Assembly: GCF_004319545.1 (NCBI RefSeq)
Contig: NZ_CP036313.1
Coordinates: forward strand, 186,001 to 250,000
Source: Desulfobacter hydrogenophilus
Lineage (GTDB): Bacteria > Desulfobacterota > Desulfobacteria > Desulfobacterales > Desulfobacteraceae
Length of the DNA: 64,000 nt
Direction of reading: 5' to 3'
Below are positions 34,596 to 42,547 of the stretch, one piece after another (position 1 is the stretch's first letter; each line of letters starts with the position of its first letter). Made by a program: the position numbers and the translations under genes. Under the pieces are notes generated by a model, which searched no databases, was not told the DNA's origin, and saw nothing but the letters and a program-made list of their open reading frames with translations.

Positions 34596-36521
34596 TCAAT
34601 TCAAAAGAATGCTTTTTATGGGCGCATCTTCATCATACAATTTTATTTCCTGTTTATGAAGTTCGTCCATCTTATCCTTTTTTTCCTGATAAATATCTTT
34701 TGCCTCCAGAGTAGTTTTAACCACCCTGGGAGTCAGGAAAATAAAAAGATTGGTTCTGTCACTGCCCGAAGACTGGCTTTTAAAGGCATTGCCCAGAAGA
34801 GGGATGTCACCCAGGCATGGTACCTTGCCCACTTCCTTGCTCAAGCTCTCGTCAATCAGTCCGCCAATCACCACGGTATTGCCGTCTTCCACAATAATGG
34901 TGGTTTCAAGTTCCCGCTTCAGAGTGGTTGGCCGGTCCGCATTGGTGGTATTTGCTGTGTCCAGTTTGGTAACCTCCTGATAGAAATCCAGCCTTACCAG
35001 CCGATCATGGCTTATGGACGGGGTGATTTTCAGAGTAATGCCCACATCCTTATATTCATATGAACTGTAGGTAGTAGAAGAGTCCTCGGCAGCGGACCGG
35101 GTCTGGTAGGCCACATTTTTGCCAATGGTGATGGTGGATTCTTCGTTTTCCGTGGTCAAAAGCTGGGGCGTGGACAAAATTTTCACATCTGAATCTAATT
35201 TATATGCCTGGACAATGGCCTGGAAATTTCCACCAAAGACCCCCATGGAAAAACCGCTGGGCAGCACCCCTCCCACCACGGAAGCCAAACCGCCGGAATC
35301 TGAAGCAGAGGTACCGAATCCACCAAACCCGGTATTGTCTCCATGAATCGATCCCTCAGCCTGCCATTCCATACCGAAATCAAGGGACCGGTCCGCATTC
35401 ATCTCCATGATCAAACACTCAATGTAGACCATTGATCTTGGCACATCCAATTTTTTAATCACCTCTTCCAATACCGGATAATCATCTTTATCCGCAATAA
35501 TAATCAAGGAGTTGGTGGCCTTATCCGCTGTGATTTTTATGTCATCGGACAAAAGGGGGGCTTTTTTCTGGCCAATCTTTTTTGAATCATTGCCGCTTTC
35601 GGGTATTTCTTGGAGTACGGCAGATAGTTCTTCGGCAGTGGCATGCTCAAGATAAAAGACCCGGATCTTTTCTTCCCCTTTTGGGACCTCTTTATCTAAA
35701 GCATCCACAAGTGCCGTAATCTGTGCGCTTTCCTGTTCACTGGCCAAAAGGATAATGGAATTGGTCCGTTCATCGGCCACCATTTCCACAGAAAAATCAT
35801 TGCTATTTTTTCTCCTGTTTCCTGAAATTTTCCTTGTCTTTGCTGTATAGATATTGGTCAGATTGGTAACCATTTTTTCGGCATCTGCATATTTAATGGG
35901 CAAAACAGTGATTTTACGACCCACCCCTTCCACATCAATGGAATTGATCAGCTTGAGGAGCCGGTCAATGCTGGCAAGGGTTGCCGTGGCAATGAGCATG
36001 TTTGAGTCGGCATGGGATAAAAGGAGACTGCCCTTTGCAAGCATTGGAGATAAAAGGGATTTAAGCTCGTCTGAACTTGCGTAAGTCAGGGGGATCAGCC
36101 GGGTGACCAGTTTATCTGATGCCTGTTCAACATCCCTTGCCACACGGGTATCCACATTATCGCCCCTGGCATTCACAGCAGGAATAATCTTGACAACGCT
36201 TCCGCTTTCAACCGTAGCAAACCCGTAAATATCCAGAACCGATTCAAATACCTTGTACGCCTCATCCACAGATATTTTTTCAGGAGAGATAATGGTAACC
36301 TTTCCCCTTACCTTGGTATCCACCACAAAATTTTTCTGGGTCAGTTTACTGATGAATCTAATAAACACACCGATGTCAACATCATTGAAATCCATAGACA
36401 CAAATCCTGAATCGTCCTGGTTCTGTGCCGCCTGCACCGGACAAAGCCATACCAGGGCCAACACCACAAGGATTAGGCAGATGTGTTTCAGCGTGAATGA
36501 GTTGCGACTGTCCTGCAACAT
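34596..36521 (-). CDS. gspD: Type II secretion system secretin GspD
   Basis: 641 residues from the ATG at 36521, chosen because AAAGGAG lies 7 nt upstream; the frame is open to 36578, but that extension runs through repeat A2. Signal peptide LKHICLILVVLALVWLCPVQA, then N0 (FVSMDFNDVDIGVFIRFISKLT), several N1-N3 repeats and the secretin core with VPCLGDIPLLGNAFKSQ and LFIFLTPRVV. It forms the outer-membrane pore. It follows gspM after ~415 bp of repeats. Confidence 0.93.
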   Translation of the reverse strand: MLQDSRNSFTLKHICLILVVLALVWLCPVQAAQNQDDSGFVSMDFNDVDIGVFIRFISKLTQKNFVVDTKVRGKVTIISPEKISVDEAYKVFESVLDIYGFATVESGSVVKIIPAVNARGDNVDTRVARDVEQASDKLVTRLIPLTYASSDELKSLLSPMLAKGSLLLSHADSNMLIATATLASIDRLLKLINSIDVEGVGRKITVLPIKYADAEKMVTNLTNIYTAKTRKISGNRRKNSNDFSVEMVADERTNSIILLASEQESAQITALVDALDKEVPKGEEKIRVFYLEHATAEELSAVLQEIPESGNDSKKIGQKKAPLLSDDIKITADKATNSLIIIADKDDYPVLEEVIKKLDVPRSMVYIECLIMEMNADRSLDFGMEWQAEGSIHGDNTGFGGFGTSASDSGGLASVVGGVLPSGFSMGVFGGNFQAIVQAYKLDSDVKILSTPQLLTTENEESTITIGKNVAYQTRSAAEDSSTTYSSYEYKDVGITLKITPSISHDRLVRLDFYQEVTKLDTANTTNADRPTTLKRELETTIIVEDGNTVVIGGLIDESLSKEVGKVPCLGDIPLLGNAFKSQSSGSDRTNLFIFLTPRVVKTTLEAKDIYQEKKDKMDELHKQEIKLYDEDAPIKSILLN

Positions 36522-36559
36522 ATTTATTCTCCTTTGGTTGTTCATCGGCACTTTTATTT

Positions 36560-36657
36560 TTTTATATGAAAGTTCCAATAAGTTACTGAATTACTTTCAT
36601 GCTTTGTTGTGGGTTGAACCTCGGTATTGATAGACCAAGTCAGCCCATGGCTGTTAT
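36560..36657 (-). repeat. Repeat family A, copy A2
   Basis: Near-identical to A4 (44313-44408) in the opposite orientation: TTATAACAGCCATGGGCTGA, a GGTCTATCAATACC block, CAACCCACAACAAAGCATGA and AGTAATTCAGTAACTTATTG are shared. The flanking arms ATGAAAGT and ACTTTCAT can pair. It lies directly upstream of gspD and in tandem with A3. Confidence 0.85.
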
Positions 36658-36746
36658 ATGAAAGAACTGAACTAACCGGTTAGTTTCTTTCATGATTTGT
36701 TATGTCCTGACCTCGGTGAAAGACCAGGTCGGCCATGACCGTTATT
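36656..36746 (-). repeat. Repeat family A, copy A3 (compensated hairpin)
   Basis: Tandem to A2, same orientation, diverged. Its hairpin part reads ATGAAAGAA, a perfect inner palindrome AACTAACCGGTTAGTT, then TTCTTTCAT. Compared with A2/A4 both arms changed together, which points to selection for, or a replicative constraint on, the folded form. Confidence 0.75.
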
Positions 36747-36772
36747 ACCGGTAAAGCAGACAACAGGCTTCA

Positions 36773-36934
36773 AGGACCGCAGATTAAATAACTTGAACGA
36801 AATAGCTTGCCTTTTGGCCCATCTACTTCGTTGCATCAAAGGTCCAATAGGCATGCTATTCAACCTTTAATGCGCCTTGTAGATAAACCAAAATTCGGCG
36901 TTATTTCTGCCCAACTTATTTAATCTGCGGTCCT
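36773..36934. repeat. MITE-like element C, complete copy C2
   Basis: 162 nt. Terminal inverted repeats of ~23 bp: left AGGACCGCAGATTAAATAAC, right the complement with one mismatch. Inner blocks CATCTACTTCGTTGCATCAA, CCTTTAATGCGCCTTGTAGA and CGGCGTTATTTCTGCCCAAC are shared with C3 and, in part, with C1. No reading frame. It lies between gspM and gspD in the gsp operon, ending 3 bp from the gspM stop. Confidence 0.8.
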
Positions 36935-36937
36935 AAC

Positions 36938-37483
36938 TTAAGATCTATTTTTTTCTCCCTTTAACGCCAGGGTCTGGGTTTCAATTACGGCATCCAGAAA
37001 CTGTCCCTTGTCACCTGACTTTGTCAGGGACAATGAAATGACAGACACACCCTGAGGAGAGGTTTCAATTCTGAAAAGAAAATCCACCAGGCCTTTTAAA
37101 TATACCTGCTGAAGCTTAACCGTTACCCGGGAGCGTATATAATCGCTGTTTTCCATATCCTGGGAAAACGGTTTCATATAGGCAACATTTTTTTTCACAA
37201 GACTCTTAGATGACAGGGATTCCAGAAAGGAAAACAGCGTAAACTTGGGCCCTCTTTTTTTAAGGGCCTCTTTTTCCAGATCAAAACTGTTTGCGTATTG
37301 TTGCCATGTCATTTCAAAGTTCTGCATCACCTCAAAATCCCGGGCTTTTGAAATCACCTTTTTTTCAAGCATTGCCCGTTTGTCCACGGCCGGCAGATAA
37401 ACAAACCAGACAAGACTAAACAGCACAAGAAAAACCGTGCCAGCGGCTATAAATTTTTTATCCCGTTTTGACAATTCAAACAT
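36938..37483 (-). CDS. gspM: Type II secretion system protein GspM
   Basis: 181 residues. A short cytoplasmic N-terminus, one transmembrane helix (~13-32, AAGTVFLVLFSLVWFVYLP), a coiled-coil segment (~35-85) and a small periplasmic alpha/beta domain. This bitopic architecture and its place directly after gspL identify GspM, which pairs with GspL to link GspE to the inner-membrane platform. Starts 2 bp after the gspL stop. Confidence 0.8.
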   Translation of the reverse strand: MFELSKRDKKFIAAGTVFLVLFSLVWFVYLPAVDKRAMLEKKVISKARDFEVMQNFEMTWQQYANSFDLEKEALKKRGPKFTLFSFLESLSSKSLVKKNVAYMKPFSQDMENSDYIRSRVTVKLQQVYLKGLVDFLFRIETSPQGVSVISLSLTKSGDKGQFLDAVIETQTLALKGEKNRS

Positions 37484-37485
37484 AA

Positions 37486-38946
37486 TCAGATCTCAATAAT
37501 GAATTTAAAATCCACCCGCTTGCCGCCCTTGCCTGCCACGGCACTGCCGATATTCACCTTTTTGAAAAACGGCGACTTTTCAATGAAGCCCTTTACCTGA
37601 TCAATGGTATTATAATTATCCGCAGATCCGGACAGAATCATCCGCCTCTTATCCAGCATCAGCCGGTCCACCTGAACATCCACAGCGCCAGGAATACAAC
37701 GGGAGAGCTCGACCAGGATACTGCCGGCCGGCACACGGTCTAAGTTTTCAGCGTCGGCATTTGCAGAGCCGCCCCGGGTCAATTCCCCGACACTTGCCTG
37801 CATGAGCAGCAAAGGATCAATGTTTCCTATTCTTTTATCCGGAAATGCCTTTTTATAAATGGCGGCCATGGCTTGGTTGTGCTGATCAACCTGTTTTTCC
37901 AACCGTGATATGTCCATATGAATATTGACCATGAATAAAATAAAGGCAAGCAGGGCCAGGGCACAGCAGCTTGCGATATATCCCGCATATGCCCGGATAA
38001 ATGAATCTGAGCCGTACTTGCCCCGGCACATGTTCAGCATCCTAAGGTCCGGGGAAAGCAATACAATATTCCGGGATACATCCACAAAGGCCGATCCGGT
38101 GATTGATTCGGGCAGTTCGGGTTCCCAAGCATCCTGGCCGGTAAAATCAGACTGAAACTTAAAAAAATCGGCAAGGGCCTTATGCATCCCTTTTCGGGCA
38201 GATTCATCCAACTCCCCGGAAATATAAATATTAAAGGGCTCTGTTACACCGAAACGCTGCCAGACGCCTAACAACATCTGCCTGATTGCCTGAATCGGCA
38301 GTTGAGAAGCCGCCTCCCCGGCAAGGGTGCGAACCTGCACAATATTGCCCTGGGCCACCAGAATCAAAGCCAGCTCGCATCCATCCATGTCCAGGAAAAC
38401 AAAATTTGTCTTGTCTTTGTTCTGTTTAAGAAAAGAGGCAACCATGGCCAGGGATCCGGGCGCAATGGCCACGGGTTTAAGCCCTGCTGCCGTAAGGCTT
38501 GCATGGTAAGACTTAAGTATATCTTCCTCAATGGATCCGGAAAATACCAGAGGGGTCGACTGTTGTGTTTTCAGTTCATACTGAAAAAAATCAGTCACGA
38601 CAGGACCCATTTCCTTTGGAAAACGGGTTTTAAGTTCCAAGGGCAGAACCTGCCGAATTTTTGCCCGGGATGTAAAGGGCAAGCTGATATTTCGAAAATA
38701 AAACCTGCCGGCCGGCAAAAGGAGCATGACCTGGACCGCGCTGTCCTTTTTAATGGCCGGGTCAATGGCCTGGATAACAGATACCAGCCCCGCATCAAAC
38801 AGGGTATGATCTTCCCCAACCGTTTCCAGATCTTCATAGACCACACGGCCCAACGCCTGAACCGGTTGGGATTTACCGCGTCCATTCACCAGCCAGGCAT
38901 CAAGCCCTGTGCGATTTTCCCGGAGGATCAAAAGGGGGTCTGCCAT
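37486..38946 (-). CDS. gspL: Type II secretion system protein GspL
   Basis: 486 residues. The cytoplasmic actin-like region (~1-310) contains the LLPAGRFYFRNISLPFTSRAKIRQVLPLELKTRFP segment typical of PilM/GspL proteins; one transmembrane helix (~327-347, GYIASCCALALLAFILF) and a periplasmic ferredoxin-like domain follow. It recruits GspE to the membrane. It begins 3 bp after gspK and is followed by gspM. Confidence 0.85.
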   Translation of the reverse strand: MADPLLILRENRTGLDAWLVNGRGKSQPVQALGRVVYEDLETVGEDHTLFDAGLVSVIQAIDPAIKKDSAVQVMLLLPAGRFYFRNISLPFTSRAKIRQVLPLELKTRFPKEMGPVVTDFFQYELKTQQSTPLVFSGSIEEDILKSYHASLTAAGLKPVAIAPGSLAMVASFLKQNKDKTNFVFLDMDGCELALILVAQGNIVQVRTLAGEAASQLPIQAIRQMLLGVWQRFGVTEPFNIYISGELDESARKGMHKALADFFKFQSDFTGQDAWEPELPESITGSAFVDVSRNIVLLSPDLRMLNMCRGKYGSDSFIRAYAGYIASCCALALLAFILFMVNIHMDISRLEKQVDQHNQAMAAIYKKAFPDKRIGNIDPLLLMQASVGELTRGGSANADAENLDRVPAGSILVELSRCIPGAVDVQVDRLMLDKRRMILSGSADNYNTIDQVKGFIEKSPFFKKVNIGSAVAGKGGKRVDFKFIIEI

Positions 38947-38949
38947 GGT

Positions 38950-40062
38950 CTACACCCTTTCCATTTGAAGAATCCGGCAGGACCATTTGCCTGTCATATC
39001 CTGTTTTTCCCGTTTAATTACAGCGTGCAAGGTTACTTGATAATCATTTTTTTTTGCGGTACAGGTTACACTGAAAACATGACTTGAATAGGTAATCACC
39101 TTTTCAAATATTTTTTTTTCATTATCGCTTAGGGCAATAACATTCTCAAACCACCCGGATTCAAGGATATGGGTATATTCCTGGCCTAAGCTTGCCTTGT
39201 CAGACCGATAGTCGGCAAGGTCTTGGGCATTTGCGTCCCGGCCCTCGGGCAAAATCGCTGCAAGCACCGCCACAGGGGCCGTATTTATATTTACTGTGCC
39301 TGAAAATGAAAACCGATTCTCTTTTGAATCCTGGTCTTGTAAAAGGCCGTATACGGTGAACATATCCGTTACATCCGCCTGAAGCGATTCATCCATACCC
39401 TGACTGATATATGCCGAGGATAACATTGCGTCAACAACCCCTTTGACAAGAAACAACTCACTAATATGCATAAAGGGACCATTGGCACAGGTATAAGGCA
39501 CATCCAGGGATTCGTAATAATTTGACTCGGCACCTGTCAACCCCGTTATGGCATCATCGTCCTTGGAGTCAAGCCAGTCTTTAAGCGCATTAACAATTTC
39601 AACGGCGCTACCGGCCTCTTCGGGCTTGTCTTCCGGGACTGCCAGGGTTAAAAACCGTTCCAGTACCACCATCTGGGCATCATTGGGTTCATTGCCGGGA
39701 AATTGTTTGAGCAATGCATTTAACTGTAATTTTCCCATTTCATCGGAAATTTTTAAGGATAAATCTGCCGGCTCCAGGCCCATGGCAGCCACAGCCTGGT
39801 CAATCTGTTCCGGATTCGCCCATGGTTCCTGGATGGAATCGATCTCGTTGTCAGCTGCGTCCATAGCCAGAATCATCATGGCCAGGTGGATGCCGGACAT
39901 GGCCATTTCCCGGGCTGCAAACATATCGTTCTCAATGATGGTCCCAGAAGCCGCCTGCTTTGCAAGACGTCCGGCCTCCAGCGCCACCACGCAGAGAATG
40001 GCAACCACAGCAATGGTGGCAATCAGTGCCACACCCTTTTGATTTCTGTAAATATTATCCAC
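38950..40062 (-). CDS. gspK: Type II secretion system minor pseudopilin GspK
   Basis: About 371 residues from a GTG at 40062, which overlaps the gspJ stop (GTGGATAA) and has AGGGG ~8 nt upstream. The frame is open to 40122 but inside gspJ. The prepilin leader is short (DNIYRNQKG) with cleavage before VALIATIAVVAIL. The large GspK-specific alpha domain follows, with an acidic Asp-rich patch KDWLDSKDDDAITG. It caps the pseudopilus tip with GspI and GspJ. An alternative start is M8 of the longer frame. Confidence 0.87.
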   Translation of the reverse strand: MDNIYRNQKGVALIATIAVVAILCVVALEAGRLAKQAASGTIIENDMFAAREMAMSGIHLAMMILAMDAADNEIDSIQEPWANPEQIDQAVAAMGLEPADLSLKISDEMGKLQLNALLKQFPGNEPNDAQMVVLERFLTLAVPEDKPEEAGSAVEIVNALKDWLDSKDDDAITGLTGAESNYYESLDVPYTCANGPFMHISELFLVKGVVDAMLSSAYISQGMDESLQADVTDMFTVYGLLQDQDSKENRFSFSGTVNINTAPVAVLAAILPEGRDANAQDLADYRSDKASLGQEYTHILESGWFENVIALSDNEKKIFEKVITYSSHVFSVTCTAKKNDYQVTLHAVIKREKQDMTGKWSCRILQMERV

Positions 40063-40777
40063 CGGTCTGCCCCTGTACCGGTAACACCACGGCAGTTTCA
40101 TATATTTTTTCTTTATTTTCACTTTTCAGGGTCAACCCGATGTTCAATACACAAGGCAGGGACACCCCATCACGGTCCGTATTCGTATCCTTATCCCCAT
40201 CCCAGTCCTGGTGCTCATTGAGCTTTGCATCAACGAAATCAATGGTAAATCGGGTAATATTTTCTGCAAGGACCGGATCTAAGCACGGGTCTGTATCCCG
40301 ATCACTGCCAATGGGACGTTCAGCTCGACAAAGATCAAACAATTCCCGGCTGTTTTTTCGAACGTAATAGGTTACACGGACTACACTGGACGGCCTGCGG
40401 CGGCCTGTCTGAAGGCCTGAAAGGCAGACAAATTCAAGGGTGGAAAAGGTCTCTGTACCTACGCTGCTTTCACTGCCGGTCATCTGGAAAGTATCCACAT
40501 CCTGACCATCGAGACTGTTCTGAACGCTTATTATCCTGGATTCCGGCACGTACAGATTGGTCAGATCATCCAGAATTCTTCTGAATGCATCTCTGGCCCG
40601 TTCATTATAGTCAACACCGTGTGCAATGGACTGCCCTGTGGATATGAATGAATTAAAAGATGAAAACAGCATTACCATAACAAATGAAAAAATAACAAGG
40701 GCCACCATCAGTTCCATCAAGGTGAATCCGTAGTCTGTTCGGCTAACTTGCAGGGGCATACCTGAATGTTTCAACAT
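40055..40777 (-). CDS. gspJ: Type II secretion system minor pseudopilin GspJ
   Basis: Up to 240 residues; an ATG at 40759 (MPLQVSRTDYG leader) is equally plausible, and both overlap gspI. The type III-like prepilin signal YG/FTLMELMVALVIF is clear, with the E5-type glutamate present. The globular domain with a CRAERPIG segment fits GspJ. A component of the pseudopilus tip complex. Confidence 0.87.
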   Translation of the reverse strand: MLKHSGMPLQVSRTDYGFTLMELMVALVIFSFVMVMLFSSFNSFISTGQSIAHGVDYNERARDAFRRILDDLTNLYVPESRIISVQNSLDGQDVDTFQMTGSESSVGTETFSTLEFVCLSGLQTGRRRPSSVVRVTYYVRKNSRELFDLCRAERPIGSDRDTDPCLDPVLAENITRFTIDFVDAKLNEHQDWDGDKDTNTDRDGVSLPCVLNIGLTLKSENKEKIYETAVVLPVQGQTGG

Positions 40778-41201
40778 GATAGGACCGATCCCCGTGCTCC
40801 CGTGTTATTGTCAGATCAATTTTTTTCAATGTGCCGACCTTATCGGCCAAATTCGGCATGATATCAGAGAAGTTGGCGTTTACATCCGTCACCTCGCACT
40901 GCCAGGCATACCCTTTAAACGCCTGGTCAAACTCACCTTTCAACTCCGGGTCATCTATGGACAACTCTATTTGGGCAAGGGCCTTGGCAGCAAGATACCG
41001 GGCTGTTGTCTGAAAATCATCGGCCCCGGCAAGATTGATGGTTCCGGACTGCATTCTAAACAGCGCTACCATCACCGTTGCAATAATGGTCATGGCCACG
41101 ATCACCTCGATCAGGGTAAAGCCACGCTGCCCCCGGCAGCCGCCATCATTCCCGGGTTGACAGCTTGTTTCAGATGCAATCGTCATAGGAGACATATCCA
41201 T
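40743..41201 (-). CDS. gspI: Type II secretion system minor pseudopilin GspI
   Basis: About 152 residues. Prepilin motif RG/FTLIEVIVAMTIIATVMVAL after a ~28-residue leader; an ATG at 41186 would shorten the leader. The small GspI domain ends EHGDRSYHVETFRYAP. It overlaps both gspH (upstream) and gspJ (downstream), typical of coupled pseudopilin genes. Confidence 0.87.
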   Translation of the reverse strand: MDMSPMTIASETSCQPGNDGGCRGQRGFTLIEVIVAMTIIATVMVALFRMQSGTINLAGADDFQTTARYLAAKALAQIELSIDDPELKGEFDQAFKGYAWQCEVTDVNANFSDIMPNLADKVGTLKKIDLTITREHGDRSYHVETFRYAPAS

Positions 41202-41754
41202 CAATCAGGTGAACTTTTTTCTGGAACATGCAGATTTGAATGGTCATCTCCCGACTCGCTTCCCGGACATGAATCAGGACCCGATCAGAATATCCTTTGC
41301 TGAAGAAGCAGATGCTTTTGTCATCATCGGCCCTGGTATCGTCATCCGGGAATTCCAGATTACGCAATTTCAGATCACCGTTCAGTGATACGCCATTATT
41401 CAGGGCAACCTGCCGGGCATCCTCATCCATTGTATCATCCGTCACACAAATTTTTCCGGAACCCGAATCCATATATAGGGTAAGATTTTTATTTTCCACC
41501 ATGGCCCGAAGCTTTAATTTCTCCAGAAAAAGAATCAGGCCGGATACGTTATCAGAGGCGTTTGAAGTTAAATGAATCTGCCTGAACAATGGAATTGAAA
41601 ACAATAGAATAATTGTAAAAATACCCACCACCACCATCAGTTCAACAAAGGTGAAGCCGGAATGATTTATATAAAAGTTCCAACAGGTTGTTAAACGACT
41701 TTCATATTTTGTTGTGGGTTCAGTCTGGAGGGGTGATAGACCGGACCTACCCAT
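41170..41754 (-). CDS. gspH: Type II secretion system pseudopilin GspH with repeat-derived leader
   Basis: 194 residues. The prepilin cleavage site is SG/FTFVELMVVVGIF, followed by the GspH-type domain (C-V-T and KSICFFSKGYSDRV strands). The leader is unusually long (33 residues), and residues 1 to ~30 (MGRSGLSPLQTEPTTKYESR..., WNFYI) are encoded by repeat A5. The ATG comes 5 nt after the gspG stop, with GGA upstream. The ORF's position and the motif make GspH secure; the exact start is uncertain. Confidence 0.85.
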   Translation of the reverse strand: MGRSGLSPLQTEPTTKYESRLTTCWNFYINHSGFTFVELMVVVGIFTIILLFSIPLFRQIHLTSNASDNVSGLILFLEKLKLRAMVENKNLTLYMDSGSGKICVTDDTMDEDARQVALNNGVSLNGDLKLRNLEFPDDDTRADDDKSICFFSKGYSDRVLIHVREASREMTIQICMFQKKVHLIDGYVSYDDCI

Positions 41755-41763
41755 AGCTGTTAT
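41667..41763 (-). repeat. Repeat family A, copy A5, between gspG and gspH
   Basis: Shares with A2/A4 the order TAACAG-CCATGGG-type block, GGTC-ATC, CAACCCACAACAAA-ATGAAAGT and GGAACTTTTATATAAA, with substitutions. It overlaps the gspG stop codon on one side and encodes the first ~30 residues of gspH on the other. Confidence 0.8.
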
Positions 41764-42248
41764 TCCTGCACTTCCCAGTTGGTGATGTCCGCATTGATCC
41801 CCTCCCCTCCCGATTCTGAGTCCGCACCATATGAAATCAGGTCAAACGTGCCGTGGACACCGGGACACAGGTAGACATACTCGGTGCCCCAAGGATCTTT
41901 GGGCACTCTTTTCTTTTCAAAATACCCGTTATCATTCCAGCTGCGGGGGACAGGATCGGTGGCCGGCTTTTCGATCAGTGCCAAAAGGCCCTGTTCCGTT
42001 GTGGGATAAAACCCATTGTCCAGTTTATACATTTTCAGGCTGGTTTCAATGGCAGCAATGTCCACCTGGGCTTTTACGATTTTTGCCTTGTCTGCCTTAT
42101 CCATATACCTTGGCACAATGGTGCCGGCCAGAATCCCAAGGATTATGACAACCACCATCAGTTCAATAAAAGAAAAGCCTGCCTGATTTTCAACCTGCCT
42201 GCTGTACTGCCTGATAAATTTTATGCACACCTGTTTGATCCTTTTCAT
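41760..42248 (-). CDS. gspG: Type II secretion system major pseudopilin GspG
   Basis: 162 residues. Prepilin site AG/FSFIELMVVVIILGILAG, then the canonical VPRYMDKADKAKIVKAQVDI helix, YKLDNGFYPTTEQGL, and the calcium-site/C-terminal DPWGTEYVYLCPG and YGADSESGGEG. It is the main pseudopilus subunit and first gene of the gsp operon here; no gspC lies upstream. Confidence 0.94.
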   Translation of the reverse strand: MKRIKQVCIKFIRQYSRQVENQAGFSFIELMVVVIILGILAGTIVPRYMDKADKAKIVKAQVDIAAIETSLKMYKLDNGFYPTTEQGLLALIEKPATDPVPRSWNDNGYFEKKRVPKDPWGTEYVYLCPGVHGTFDLISYGADSESGGEGINADITNWEVQE

Positions 42249-42318
42249 TTATGAACGCCTTTAGTTGATACCTTTTAGCCCGTTTAGATACGAATTTTAA
42301 ATCGCCAATTGGAGTGAA

Positions 42319-42346
42319 TTATTAAAAAATTAAGAAAAAATGACAA
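42319..42346 (-). promoter_or_regulatory. Putative promoter of the gsp operon
   Basis: On the minus strand TTGTCA (42346-42341) and TAATAA (42324-42319) are 16 bp apart, ~70 bp before gspG, in a very A/T-rich 300-bp divergent spacer shared with dnaX. Pattern-based. Confidence 0.35.
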
Positions 42347-42473
42347 GAAAAAATATTCTGCTAATGTTTTGCTCAATGTCATGAATACAAAATCCGGTGC
42401 TGCCAACCTGATTTCGACCTTATACCATAATGAAATTTTACATGGCAATCGTTCCGAAAATTCTTCCCTGACA

Positions 42474-42502
42474 TTGACCCTTAACACCCCCTCTGGTATA
42501 AA
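42474..42502 (+). promoter_or_regulatory. Putative sigma70 promoter of dnaX
   Basis: TTGACC at 42474-42479 and TATAAA at 42497-42502 with ideal 17-bp spacing, 45 bp before the dnaX start. The best promoter match in the window. Confidence 0.55.
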
Positions 42503-42547
42503 GCCTTGTACTTTTTAAAAAGAAACATCAAAGGCCTTTGATACACC

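Noticed and set aside
36560..36934. Attachment site or integron-type array between gspM and gspD
   Set aside because: The sequence resolves into two family A repeats and one MITE. There is no integrase gene and no cassette-like ORF.
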